Shown piece by piece: positions 14,977 to 23,208 of a stretch of DNA of 24,734 nucleotides. The position numbers were made by a program, and so were the translations under genes. The stretch lies in assembly GCF_937981445.1 (NCBI RefSeq), contig NZ_CALJON010000033.1, positions 1 to 24,734 on the forward strand, read 5' to 3'. The stretch is from an uncultured Veillonella sp. Its GTDB lineage: Bacteria > Bacillota > Negativicutes > Veillonellales > Veillonellaceae. The number at the start of each line of letters is the position of its first letter. Position 1 is the stretch's first letter. The notes below the pieces were generated by a model. It searched no databases. It was not told the DNA's origin and saw only the letters and a program-made list of their open reading frames with translations.

Positions 14977-15114
14977 TTACTTTACATAGCGCTTCACAAT
15001 ATAAGCACCAGTTACTGCTCCAGTAATAATCCCTTTAACAACTTCTTTATCTATATCAATAAGAAAATATGCACTAAGTAAAGATAACCAAATTACAAGA
15101 TCCAATACTTTCAT
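14977..15114 (-). CDS. Small membrane protein of unknown function (45 aa)
   Basis: Reading from ATG at 15114 gives 45 residues starting MKVLDLVIWLSLLSAYFLID and ending in YIVKRYVK. A hydrophobic helix covers residues about 4-19, and the Gly-rich GIITGAVTGAYIV could be a second short membrane segment, leaving a basic tail. AAAGGAG lies six bases before ATG, directly behind the stop codon of the upstream secreted-protein gene (16-base gap), and a strong terminator follows 12 bases after the stop. This points to translation as the last gene of a two-gene unit. No family recognised; a holin-like or toxin-like peptide is possible but unsupported. Confidence 0.68.
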   Translation of the reverse strand: MKVLDLVIWLSLLSAYFLIDIDKEVVKGIITGAVTGAYIVKRYVK

Positions 15115-15130
15115 ACAAAACTCCTTTATT

Positions 15131-15877
15131 TTACAAACGTCTCATACCAAACCACTGCGCCTCGCGATCCCAATATAATTGCAAGGTCAAATCGGTGGCC
15201 ACTTTGCTTTCATAACCATATTTAGCTCCTGGCGGCATATACTCATGTTCACTAGTCAAGATAAACCGTCCCGTTGCATCGCCATTGGTTTCAGTTTTAA
15301 TACGATGCCAACGATCTGGCGTATATCCCATAGTAGCTAAGCTATCTAAGGATACATAGGTTACCCATTGTCCATTACGTTTACCGATGAGCCAATAGCC
15401 ACAATTTTTACCATGGGCCCCTACATCAGCAATAATTTCATAAAAAGTACCTTTAGGAAGTACTGCATACACAGGGCGAATTACAAAACCTACGCCCCCT
15501 CTAGCGCCATCATAATTAATAAAGGACATAATATCCTTTTTGCCATCTGCACTCATTAATTTTAAAGTGCCATTTTTTAAGTTCACAAATTTAAGCTGCT
15601 CATTATCTTCTGTAAAATAAAATTCCTTAGTATCCATATATAAAATAGCTTTATCTGTAGATGATAAAAAACCGCGTTCTATTGATCCATTATAATTGGC
15701 AGGAGGTTGAGACGTTGATTGCACCATCCCTTGGGCCGTTGATTGTACTATGCCTTGAGCCGTTGGTTGCGCCATCGCTTGAGCCGCATCAACTGCCGCC
15801 GAATTCATTAAGACCATCGGCACCATAGCTGCACTCCCCAATATGAGCGTAGCACCCCATATTTTCCAATACTTCAT
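15131..15877 (-). CDS. Secreted protein of unknown function with Ala/Gln repeat
   Basis: This 248-aa protein starts with a signal peptide (MKYWKIWGATLILGSAAMVP followed by more hydrophobic residues to about 30, and a possible cleavage near AVDAAQA). No lipobox is seen. Residues about 34-62 carry an eight-residue repeat, variants of AQG(I/M)VQST, from a 24-base tandem repeat. The remainder (about 65-248) is a soluble, aromatic-rich domain with charged residues, including YEIIADVGAHGKNCGYWLIG and LTLQLYWDREAQWFGMRRL, that I cannot assign. I prefer the ATG at 15877 to an in-frame ATG at 15910, since it directly precedes the signal peptide and GGAAGGACGTGGAG lies just upstream. It is followed by a 45-aa membrane ORF. 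Function unknown; location periplasmic or outer envelope. Confidence 0.75.
   Translation of the reverse strand: MKYWKIWGATLILGSAAMVPMVLMNSAAVDAAQAMAQPTAQGIVQSTAQGMVQSTSQPPANYNGSIERGFLSSTDKAILYMDTKEFYFTEDNEQLKFVNLKNGTLKLMSADGKKDIMSFINYDGARGGVGFVIRPVYAVLPKGTFYEIIADVGAHGKNCGYWLIGKRNGQWVTYVSLDSLATMGYTPDRWHRIKTETNGDATGRFILTSEHEYMPPGAKYGYESKVATDLTLQLYWDREAQWFGMRRL
15709..15783. repeat. 24-bp coding tandem repeat, about 3 copies
   Basis: Three in-frame 24-base units inside the secreted-protein gene encode AQ-AMAQPT, AQGIVQST and AQGMVQST just after the signal peptide. Copy number changes of this unit would keep the frame, adding or removing eight residues. Confidence 0.8.
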
Positions 15878-15910
15878 ATACTCCACGTCCTTCCCTATAA
15901 TTAACACCAC

Positions 15911-15950
15911 ATTACTTACACTATATTGCTTACACTATACGGCTTACGCC
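15911..15950. repeat. 14-bp tandem repeat
   Basis: attacttacactat and attgcttacactat are adjacent, followed by a weaker third unit (acggcttacgcctc). It lies in the spacer upstream of the secreted-protein gene. Confidence 0.65.
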
Positions 15951-15984
15951 TCGTCATCACTCCACCATATAGCCTGCACTACAT

Positions 15985-16030
15985 TTTCAATGAAAACCTA
16001 TCCATTTCGTTGAAAACCTATTAATTTTAT
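15985..16030. repeat. 20-bp tandem repeat
   Basis: tttcaatgaaaacctatcca and tttcgttgaaaacctattaa are adjacent, with a fading third copy. It lies in the divergent spacer before the M48 protease gene. Confidence 0.65.
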
Positions 16031-16156
16031 TGTAACATAAAATAAAAACTAAATTTCACCTTTTATGAGGTCGGAATCAGAAAAATCAAAACCCAGCAAA
16101 GATATTAATTCGGCTTAACACGTAAATTACTAAAACATATACTTAAGGGAGGCTAC

Positions 16157-17083
16157 ATGGGGATTATAATTTTACTCTTATCAATCATTGCCTATGGTTT
16201 TATAGGTGTTGTTATGCTGCGCCTATTATATGATATGTTAGAATTATTAGGATGGCATCAATTATTTCTTCAGCCCTTTATTATCAGCAGTTTAGAGTAC
16301 CTTCACATTCCTGTAGAAAGAACTTTTATCGTAGCTGCTTGGGTTCTATTATTTATACTTAGCTTTATCCTGATTTTTCAATTACCTTTTGTTCACAGTC
16401 TATTCTTAACATTTCAAAATGTTCATAAACCAGACGGTGCTCTAGGCAAGTATTTACAAAATGCTTGGCATGATGTATGTCGCCGTGCCAATGTAAATCC
16501 CCAAAATTATACATTGTATGTACAAGACAGCCATATACTCAATGCATTTGCGTATGGACACAATCGTGTCATCGTTATGACAGGTCTTCTTTCCTTTCTC
16601 AACGAAACAGAACTTCGTGGCATTCTAGCTCATGAGTTAAGTCATTTAGTCCATCACGATACGACCTATAGTTTAACCTATGTAGCCGTTCAAATAGCGT
16701 ATTCCTTTTTCATAAAAATATTTATTTGTTTCAATAATATTCTTGCTGCTATTTATAATGTGTTACGCTTCATTCCTATTATTAATTTAATTGCCTTACT
16801 CTTTCTCTTTCAGATAAAAATTTTAAATTATCTTATCCTATTCCTACAGTCCATAGTGCACTATCTATTTATGTTTTTAAAACCCTTTGGATCGCGAAGA
16901 GATGAGTATAGAGCTGATGCATTTGCCCATAAGCTAGGCCTTGGTGAAGCACTCGCAGCTGCACTGAGTAAATTATCGCCCTATTCGTATGATGCGCCTG
17001 GTGTATTCAATCAACTCCTCGCTTCTCATCCGCCTATACATAAACGCATCACCCGTTTACAAAAATTAATTGCAACAAAATAA
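16157..17083 (+). CDS. M48-family zinc metallopeptidase (HtpX/Ste24-like)
   Basis: This 308-aa integral membrane protease has the zinc-binding HEXXH motif at His159-Glu160-x-x-His163 in LAHELSHLVHH and the third ligand Glu250 in RRDEYRADAFA (ExxAD). Two membrane helices lie before the catalytic domain (about residues 1-25 and 55-85), and a long hydrophobic stretch (about 175-240) lies between the two halves of the active site, as in HtpX. HtpX-type proteases degrade damaged membrane proteins. GGGAGG lies five bases before ATG. The N-terminal motif NAFAYGHNRVIVMTGLL is the usual M48 substrate-strand region. It stands alone upstream of a nitroreductase gene with a 145-base gap. Confidence 0.92.
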   Translation: MGIIILLLSIIAYGFIGVVMLRLLYDMLELLGWHQLFLQPFIISSLEYLHIPVERTFIVAAWVLLFILSFILIFQLPFVHSLFLTFQNVHKPDGALGKYLQNAWHDVCRRANVNPQNYTLYVQDSHILNAFAYGHNRVIVMTGLLSFLNETELRGILAHELSHLVHHDTTYSLTYVAVQIAYSFFIKIFICFNNILAAIYNVLRFIPIINLIALLFLFQIKILNYLILFLQSIVHYLFMFLKPFGSRRDEYRADAFAHKLGLGEALAAALSKLSPYSYDAPGVFNQLLASHPPIHKRITRLQKLIATK

Positions 17084-17228
17084 ATCTAGCGAACTAAAAG
17101 CTATTGTACTCTAATGTACGCCTAGTACGCTACGTCCAACCATAGTTTTCATGCAGTTTTTATGCTGTGTTTTATACATTTTTTAATCTAAATTTATTTT
17201 AATCTATTTTTTAAGAAAGGATACTCCT

Positions 17229-17900
17229 ATGAAATTTTCTAATTCAGACATTATCAATATCTTCAATTTCCGTTATGCTTGTAAAAAATTTGATGCCCAG
17301 AAAAAGATTTCTGAAGCAGATTTTAACACGATTTTAGACTCAGCTCGTCTCTCGCCAAGTTCCTTTGGTTTTGAACCATGGAAGTTTTTAATCATTGAAA
17401 AACAAGAGCTAAAAGATAAACTCTTCCCTATTTCCTGGGGCGGACAAAATAGCCTTAAAGGCGCTAGCCATTTTGTCATTATCTTAGCCCGCAAAAAAGC
17501 TGATATGGTAGTTGATTCACCATATATTTCTCACATAATGAAAGATATTAAGCATATGCCTGATGATATTGTAACTATGATGCGTCAAGCCTATAGTAAT
17601 TTCCTAGGAAATGATTTTAAAATTCTCGAAGATGAACAAGCTATGTTTGATTGGGCTAGTAAGCAAACGTATATTGCCCTCGCCAATATGATGACCGTAG
17701 GCGCTATGTTAGGCATTGATTCTTGCCCTATTGAAGGATTTAATCTAAAGGCTGTAGAAGAGCTCTTAGCCGCTGAAGGCCTCCTCGATTTAGACCATTT
17801 CGGCGTATCTGTAATGGCTGGCTTTGGCTATCGTGATGAAGAACCTCATCGTGAAAAAACACGCCAACCTTTACATGATATTGTTCAATGGGTTAAATAG
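17229..17900 (+). CDS. Nitroreductase-family flavoprotein
   Basis: This 223-aa cytoplasmic FMN enzyme reduces nitro groups, quinones or related acceptors with NAD(P)H. Hallmarks are RYACKKFD near the N-terminus (FMN phosphate binding), SARLSPSSFGFEPWKFLIIE, and the C-terminal VMAGFGYRDEEPHREKTR. The length matches NfsB/YdgI-type members. AAGAAAGGA precedes the ATG. It is monocistronic, ending in a strong terminator. The physiological substrate cannot be told. Confidence 0.92.
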   Translation: MKFSNSDIINIFNFRYACKKFDAQKKISEADFNTILDSARLSPSSFGFEPWKFLIIEKQELKDKLFPISWGGQNSLKGASHFVIILARKKADMVVDSPYISHIMKDIKHMPDDIVTMMRQAYSNFLGNDFKILEDEQAMFDWASKQTYIALANMMTVGAMLGIDSCPIEGFNLKAVEELLAAEGLLDLDHFGVSVMAGFGYRDEEPHREKTRQPLHDIVQWVK

Positions 17901-17999
17901 TACACCCCTATTATAGCTAATCAATGTGGCTAACACTGTTTGACTACCTAACAGGTATAGCTAAGCCTGTTCTCTAAGTTAAAAATTATATATAGTATT

Positions 18000-18047
18000 A
18001 AAGACTGCAGTAAATGCCTGATACTTTTGCATTTATTGCAGTCTTTT
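18000..18047 (+). terminator. Terminator of the nitroreductase gene
   Basis: AAAGACTGCAGTAAATGC pairs almost perfectly with GCATTTATTGCAGTCTTT around an 11-base loop, followed by TTTTTATTT. It lies about 100 bases past the stop codon. Confidence 0.88.
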
Positions 18048-18118
18048 TATTTAAACTTAATGTATTATATTTTAAGTTTGCTTTTCAAACATTTTTAAAC
18101 TACCTTACCCTATAAACA

Positions 18119-19186
18119 TTATGTTTTGGATTTAATTTCAACAGTCCGTGAAGCTACGGCGTCTTCATCTATTGTGGCTATTAATCCGGTATCATTCAGT
18201 AAATCAAATAAGGATGAAGCTAATACATCTTTTACAACTGTAAACAATGCTCGGGCCCCCGTTTTATGATGAATAGCCTCTTTGGCAATGGCTGTATACC
18301 CCTCATCAGTTACACAAAGCTCATTGCCCATGGATTCAAATAATTGTTTATACTCCCGAATGACACTATGCTTAGATTTTTTTAATATATCTACTAGCAC
18401 ATGGTCAGTCAAGTCTTCATAGCAAATGCGCCATGGCACACGCCCAACTAATTCTTCCATAAAACCATAATTAATAAACGCTTGGTCACTAATATTGGGT
18501 CCCATATGATGCTCCTGAGTATGCCCCTTTTCATCAGTTCCTATTTTATTCGAGAAGCCCACGGGTCTTGCTGACTCTTGCTTATTAAATCCATTGAAAG
18601 CACCCATGAGAAGAAAGAGCATATTATCAGTGCGAATATATACGCGGGGAAATTCTTTAATCTGTACTTCTAATGTTGTGCCTTCTATAATTTTTAACAA
18701 ATCCCCTTGATATGCCGTTTCAAAAACTTGATAGTCTGGACTTGTTTTACGATCAATATGTCTTTTATCAAACTCATCTAAACAAATAATCGCACTCTCT
18801 GCTAAATCAACAATTTCATCAATCGTGTCACGTGTTAATTCTGTAACATTAGATTTTAGAAAGGCCTGACGGAAAATCTCCTCCCCTAATTCGTTGAGAT
18901 TTTTACTACCACGCCATCCATTAGCTGTATATTGTAGGGAGTTTAACATAATAATAGGGCATTTTATCTTAGCACACTCCCCTAAAGCACGCAGTGTTTC
19001 CGTCTTACCCGTACCAGTTGAGCCCATAATAAAAGCATTCTCTTTACCTTGTAAGGCTACATCATGTGTTTTGTTATATTTCCAGCAATTTAAATGAAGA
19101 GAGACTAAGGTGGCAATCTGTTTTAAGGCCAAATCTTGCCCTTTTACATATAATTGCATATGATTATATAATTTCTGTGCGCGCAC
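18119..19186 (-). CDS. ClpX-like AAA+ ATPase without zinc finger
   Basis: This 355-aa ATPase resembles the ClpX/HslU clade. The Walker A motif is GSTGTGKT at 55-62, Walker B CLDEFDK at 135-141, an arginine-containing GRVPWR at 248-253, and the sensor-2 GAR at 310-312. ClpX is usually about 420 aa with an N-terminal C4 zinc domain; that domain is absent and the protein begins at the AAA+ fold. The pore-1 loop GYVG of ClpX is replaced by GWRG (90-93), and the ClpP-docking IGF tripeptide region reads VGF (209-211, context ARPVGFSNKIG). It may be an orphan unfoldase acting without or with a different protease. The start is GTG at 19186, supported by AAGGAG nine bases upstream. No clp partner is adjacent. 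Confidence 0.85.
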   Translation of the reverse strand: MRAQKLYNHMQLYVKGQDLALKQIATLVSLHLNCWKYNKTHDVALQGKENAFIMGSTGTGKTETLRALGECAKIKCPIIMLNSLQYTANGWRGSKNLNELGEEIFRQAFLKSNVTELTRDTIDEIVDLAESAIICLDEFDKRHIDRKTSPDYQVFETAYQGDLLKIIEGTTLEVQIKEFPRVYIRTDNMLFLLMGAFNGFNKQESARPVGFSNKIGTDEKGHTQEHHMGPNISDQAFINYGFMEELVGRVPWRICYEDLTDHVLVDILKKSKHSVIREYKQLFESMGNELCVTDEGYTAIAKEAIHHKTGARALFTVVKDVLASSLFDLLNDTGLIATIDEDAVASRTVEIKSKT

Positions 19187-19320
19187 TTAGATACACTCCT
19201 TTCATCACGTCCTATAGTCACTATATGGACAATATACAATTTGTACTCTATTGTGTCAATATATCCCTACGTTACCACCCTATTACGTTTCCTGCTGGAT
19301 TCACTGTCCCATAAAACTAA

Positions 19321-19354
19321 CATCCTACAGTATTAACCATCCTATAGTATTTAA
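19321..19354. repeat. 17-bp tandem duplication between AAA+ gene and uraA
   Basis: catcctacagtattaac and catcctatagtatttaa are adjacent, differing at a few bases. The surrounding 19187-19400 spacer otherwise shows nothing coding. Confidence 0.6.
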
Positions 19355-19401
19355 TGCCTACACGATTACTAATCTCCCGACTAATAAACATGTAATACAA
19401 A

Positions 19402-19433
19402 AAAACGAGCCTCTCATAGGAAAGACTCGTTTT
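19402..19433 (-). terminator. Terminator of the uracil permease gene
   Basis: aaaacgag (19402-19409) pairs with ctcgtttt (19426-19433), with an inner CCT/AGG pairing, followed on the minus strand by TTTTT. It lies about 35 bases after the uraA stop. Confidence 0.8.
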
Positions 19434-19468
19434 ATATTTTAATTTATTTTGTAGAATAAACACAATTA

Positions 19469-20749
19469 TTAATCATGTTTTAATTGCTTGTTGCCGATAC
19501 CTGTCTTTCTAAAAATAGTAAAGCAAAGACTTAAGATAATGGATACTACAGTAGCCAAGCCCATACCTTGTAACACAACAGGACCTAAGGTTACTTGTGC
19601 ACCACTTATACCCGTAATAAGTACAACGGAAGTAAGGATTAAATTATCAGGTCTTGTATAATCTACCTTGCGTTCCACTAACATGCGCAAGCCAGACGCA
19701 GCAATAATACCAAATAGTAAAATACTTACGCCCCCCATAACAGGTACGGGAATGGCATGAATCACAGCGGCCACTTTACCGATAAAGGAGAATACAATGG
19801 CAAGAACAGCGGCACCACCAATAACATATACGCTGAATACACGAGTAATAGCCAATACGCCGATATTTTCACCATAGGTTGTATTCGGTGTAGCACCAAA
19901 GAAACCAGATAGAATATTGGCAATCCCATCGCCTAATAAAGAACGTTCAAGACCTGGGTCTTTCATTAAGTCACGACCCACAATATTACTCGTTACCACC
20001 AAATGCCCTACATGCTCTGCAAACACAACAAACAAGGCCGGCATAATCATAAGAATGGCATTGATATTGAATTCTGGTGAAGTCATATGAGGTAAGGAGA
20101 ACCACGCTGCATGTTCAACATTTGTAAAATCTACAACGCCCATAATGGCAGCTAATACATACCCAGATACAACACCAATTAATACAGGAATAACGGAGAA
20201 GAATCCACGAAATACAACGGTCCCTAAAATCGTAATACAAAGGGAGAACATGGAAATCGTAATGACTTGGCTATGCGTCATACCTAAGGACTGCCAAGAA
20301 TCACCAGTAATCCCTGCCATGCCCATGGCTACTGGTGCCAATTCCAACCCAATAACGGCTACGATGGCGCCCATAGCAGCCGGTGGGAATAAAACATCAA
20401 TCCAGCCTATACCAACAAATCTAACGATGAAGGACAAAACTACAAAAGCAATACCAAAGGCAATAAAGCCCCCCTGTGCTGCTTCATAAGGCATACCTGC
20501 GGCCATAACGGATAAAACAGGGGCAATAAAAGCAAAACTTGAGCCCAAGTAAGATGGTATTTTTCCTTTACAAATAAATAAGTACAAAATAGTGCCAATA
20601 CCATTCATAAATAAGGCCGTAGCTGGATCAGCTTTTAGTAAATAAGGTACTAATACCGTGGAGCCAAACATGGCAAATAAATGTTGAAAACTAAGGGGCA
20701 ACATGGCCGCATTACTGGGCCGCTCAGTGACATCAATAAAGTCTTTCAT
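19469..20749 (-). CDS. uraA: Uracil permease UraA (NCS2 family)
   Basis: This 426-aa inner-membrane proton symporter belongs to the UraA/PyrP branch, with about 14 helices. The uracil-binding helix-8 motif FAEHVGHL has Glu245 and His249, matching E. coli UraA Glu241 and His245; the helix-10 motif TYGENIGVLAITRVFS has Glu294, matching Glu290. The block IVGRDLMKDPGLERSLLGDG is also typical. AAGAAAGGA lies 11 bases before ATG. Upstream is a 28-bp tandem array and no obvious PyrR-type attenuator. It serves pyrimidine salvage; its NCS2 cousin 7 kb to the left has purine-type residues. Confidence 0.95.
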   Translation of the reverse strand: MKDFIDVTERPSNAAMLPLSFQHLFAMFGSTVLVPYLLKADPATALFMNGIGTILYLFICKGKIPSYLGSSFAFIAPVLSVMAAGMPYEAAQGGFIAFGIAFVVLSFIVRFVGIGWIDVLFPPAAMGAIVAVIGLELAPVAMGMAGITGDSWQSLGMTHSQVITISMFSLCITILGTVVFRGFFSVIPVLIGVVSGYVLAAIMGVVDFTNVEHAAWFSLPHMTSPEFNINAILMIMPALFVVFAEHVGHLVVTSNIVGRDLMKDPGLERSLLGDGIANILSGFFGATPNTTYGENIGVLAITRVFSVYVIGGAAVLAIVFSFIGKVAAVIHAIPVPVMGGVSILLFGIIAASGLRMLVERKVDYTRPDNLILTSVVLITGISGAQVTLGPVVLQGMGLATVVSIILSLCFTIFRKTGIGNKQLKHD

Positions 20750-20770
20750 CGCCTTGTAAATCCTTTCTTA

Positions 20771-20910
20771 CACAGTTAAACCTACGCATTAAAACTTACA
20801 CACTTAAGCATGCGCGTTAAAACCTACACACTTAAACATACACGTTAAAACCTACACGCTTAAACTTAAATATTAAAACTTACACACTTAAAATTTAAGA
20901 AATAAAATAA
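20771..20910. repeat. 28-bp tandem repeat, about 4-5 copies, upstream of uraA
   Basis: Units with core cacacttaaacatacacg and ttaaaaccta start at 20771, 20799, 20827, 20855 and 20883 with an exact 28-base period. The middle two copies agree best and the outer ones are decayed. Confidence 0.88.
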
Positions 20911-21018
20911 ATCAACCTCAAACAGGCTTCCCCTCAAACAGAACTATCTTCCATTACGATTTACCTCTATTTTACCTCTAATAGAATTATCTACCAAGAG
21001 TATTACGCCTAATAAAGC

Positions 21019-22317
21019 TTATCCTCGATTAGACGGAGCAAAACGACTGCGCGTTTCTTCTCGCAATGATGGAATATGTCCAGCCACGCCAATCTTCTTC
21101 TTCGCCAAGGCCGTGCGATGAGCAATATTAAACAATATACAAATGGCAACCACATTCATAAATAATGAAGACCCACCATAGGAAACGAAAGGCAATGGCA
21201 CCCCAGTAACAGGAAATACGCCACAGACCATAAGCATATTAAACACAGCCTGCCCACCAATAATAAAGGTAATCCCAGTGGCTAATAATTTGCCATAATA
21301 ATCCTTCGCATTGCTAGCAATTCTAAAGCCATAAATGATAAACAAGCCCACCATGGCCACGAGCACAAAGGAACCAATTAGACCGGTTTCCTGTGCCCAT
21401 ACAGCAAAAGCGAAGTCTGTATGCGCTTCTGGTAAATAATAGTATTTAGCCGTCCCCTGGGCCACCCCTTGTCCGAGTACACCACCGGAGCCAATGGCTA
21501 CCATACTTTGCACCCTCTGATAACTTAAAGATTGAGCATATTCCCAAGGGTCCCACCAGGCTTTAATACGAGCCCAGCGATAGTCTGAATATCTAATTCC
21601 CAACCCCGCCGGAATAGCTAAGACAATGCATAAACTAATAAATGAGATCCAGCTCTTTCGTGATAAGCCGCCTACCATAAATAATATAATAGGCAAAACT
21701 AAAATAAGGGCGGCCGTCCCTGTATCTGGTTCAATTAATGTTAGCAGTGCAAACACAATGGGCATATGCAAGGCCTTAGCTAACACCGGTGTATTGCCAC
21801 CAACCATAAATTTCGGCCAGGAAAAAGGCCATTTATAAGAACTGTTTTCAAACCAAGCGAGGCCTTTCTTTTGTACGCGCCGCTGCAAGTCAATATAATG
21901 GGCCCCTAATAAAATCGCTCCTAATTTGGCAAATTCTGAGGGCTGAATGGACACGCCGCCAAAGCGAATCCAGCGCTGCGCCCCATTAATTACATCCCCT
22001 TTTATCATAACGGCAATAAGTCCCGCTATGATAAGGGCCGTAAATCCATATAAAATTTTAGAGTTTCTAAAATGTGTATAGTCTATGCGATATGCAAAAT
22101 AACCAGCAGTAAACGATATAGCTAAATATATGGCATGTTTAAAATAAAATGATTCATACCACACAGCTGTATCCGCGGCCCCAATCATCGTAGCACTATA
22201 AATATTGAAAAATCCAATCCCGATCCATACGAAACTGCATAGTACAGCTCCTTGAAGGTCACTGCGAATAATATGGGTCCTCCAATATTTAATCGCTGCT
22301 TGTACCATACTAAGCAT
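21019..22317 (-). CDS. ftsW: FtsW/RodA-family peptidoglycan glycosyltransferase
   Basis: SEDS proteins polymerise lipid II into glycan strands with a partner class B PBP, at the septum (FtsW) or along the wall (RodA). This 432-aa polytopic protein has about ten helices, with WDPWEYAQSLSYQRVQSMVA, the catalytic Asp301 in YYYLPEAHTDFAFA, and the final FVSYGGSSLFMNVVAI. The YLPEAHTDF wording is close to FtsW, but RodA cannot be excluded. The start at 22317 (MLSMVQAAIK) is chosen because GAGGAGG, inside the end of trmB, lies nine bases before it; a longer frame from 22392 would overlap trmB by 71 bases. It follows trmB with a 4-base gap, so the two are translationally coupled. Confidence 0.9.
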   Translation of the reverse strand: MLSMVQAAIKYWRTHIIRSDLQGAVLCSFVWIGIGFFNIYSATMIGAADTAVWYESFYFKHAIYLAISFTAGYFAYRIDYTHFRNSKILYGFTALIIAGLIAVMIKGDVINGAQRWIRFGGVSIQPSEFAKLGAILLGAHYIDLQRRVQKKGLAWFENSSYKWPFSWPKFMVGGNTPVLAKALHMPIVFALLTLIEPDTGTAALILVLPIILFMVGGLSRKSWISFISLCIVLAIPAGLGIRYSDYRWARIKAWWDPWEYAQSLSYQRVQSMVAIGSGGVLGQGVAQGTAKYYYLPEAHTDFAFAVWAQETGLIGSFVLVAMVGLFIIYGFRIASNAKDYYGKLLATGITFIIGGQAVFNMLMVCGVFPVTGVPLPFVSYGGSSLFMNVVAICILFNIAHRTALAKKKIGVAGHIPSLREETRSRFAPSNRG

Positions 22318-22321
22318 AGGC

Positions 22322-22972
22322 TTACGCCTCCTCTGGCTTAATTGCTTCCAATCTAAAAATTGGCTGTCCTTTTTGGCTAAACTTTTCTTCATACTCAGTT
22401 TTTACATTTGGCAAATCAGTGCTATGTAAATCATAGGTTACATTTTTTAAAGTCCAACCAGAATTTTTAAATTCTTCCAAGGAGAATAAGAACAGACCTT
22501 CATTATCAGTTTTAAAATGAACTTCCCCTGCTGGTTTAAGAAGGCGTGCATAGCGATCTAAAAATGTATGATAGGTTAAACGACGCTTTGCATGACGTGC
22601 CTTTGGCCAAGGATCACAGAAATTAATGTAGAAGCGATCCACTTCACCAGGCTCTACAATATTTTCAATCCCTGCAATGTCAAACAAGGTAACACGTGCA
22701 TTCGGTGCAGCCTGTTCAAAAATCTTTTGTGCCGCATAGTATAATACACCTAATTGTACTTCAAAGCCCAAAAAATTGGCCTCTGGATGCGCTTCCGCCA
22801 TGCCGGCAATAAAACGTCCTTTACCAGTGCCAAGCTCCATATATAATGGCTTTGTAGGGTCTTCAAATAGCTGTCCCCACTGCCCTTTATGCTCTTCATG
22901 ATTCTCCAATATAACATGAGAACTATACTCGTGAATTGCTTCATCAATCCATGGTTTTCTACGTAATCTCAT
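22322..22972 (-). CDS. trmB: tRNA (guanine-N7-)-methyltransferase TrmB
   Basis: TrmB methylates G46 in the variable loop of tRNAs using S-adenosylmethionine. The 216-aa protein has the SAM motif MELGTGKGRFIAGMA, the acidic GFEVQLGVLYYAAQ, and the family signature FYINFCDPWPKARHAKRRLT plus HFKTDNEGLF. The length is standard. AAGGAG lies five bases before ATG. It is the first gene of an operon with the SEDS glycosyltransferase. Confidence 0.96.
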   Translation of the reverse strand: MRLRRKPWIDEAIHEYSSHVILENHEEHKGQWGQLFEDPTKPLYMELGTGKGRFIAGMAEAHPEANFLGFEVQLGVLYYAAQKIFEQAAPNARVTLFDIAGIENIVEPGEVDRFYINFCDPWPKARHAKRRLTYHTFLDRYARLLKPAGEVHFKTDNEGLFLFSLEEFKNSGWTLKNVTYDLHSTDLPNVKTEYEEKFSQKGQPIFRLEAIKPEEA

Positions 22973-23122
22973 AGTCTCTCCTTAAAAAATATACATCTAA
23001 AATTATTATAAAAAAGGTTTTATCTAGTAGTCAATCATCGATTACAGGTAAAACCCTATTTCTATAAATGCACTATTTATCATTGTACCAACAATTGTAA
23101 GGACTTTCAATATAAACAAAAA

Positions 23123-23178
23123 AACTCCCCCAAAACCATCGCAGATCCTTTAGTTATACTGCTGGTTTTGAAGGAGTT
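23123..23178 (-). terminator. Terminator downstream of the M20 amidohydrolase
   Basis: aactcc...aaaacca-cgcag pairs with the ctgc-tggtttt...ggagtt arm, followed on the minus strand by seven T. It sits 135 bases beyond the stop codon, with the 17-bp array between. Confidence 0.78.
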
Positions 23179-23208
23179 AATTTCTACTACGTTTCTATTA
23201 CTTTTCCT

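Noticed and set aside
20145..20489. 114-aa plus-strand frame within uraA
   Set aside because: Antisense shadow; Pro/Thr/Ala-rich composition is a mirror of the permease codons.
20771..20910. CRISPR array from the 28-bp period
   Set aside because: The whole 28 bases repeat with no unique spacers.
20750..21018. PyrR attenuator before uraA
   Set aside because: No anti-antiterminator or terminator hairpins with a PyrR-binding loop were recognised.
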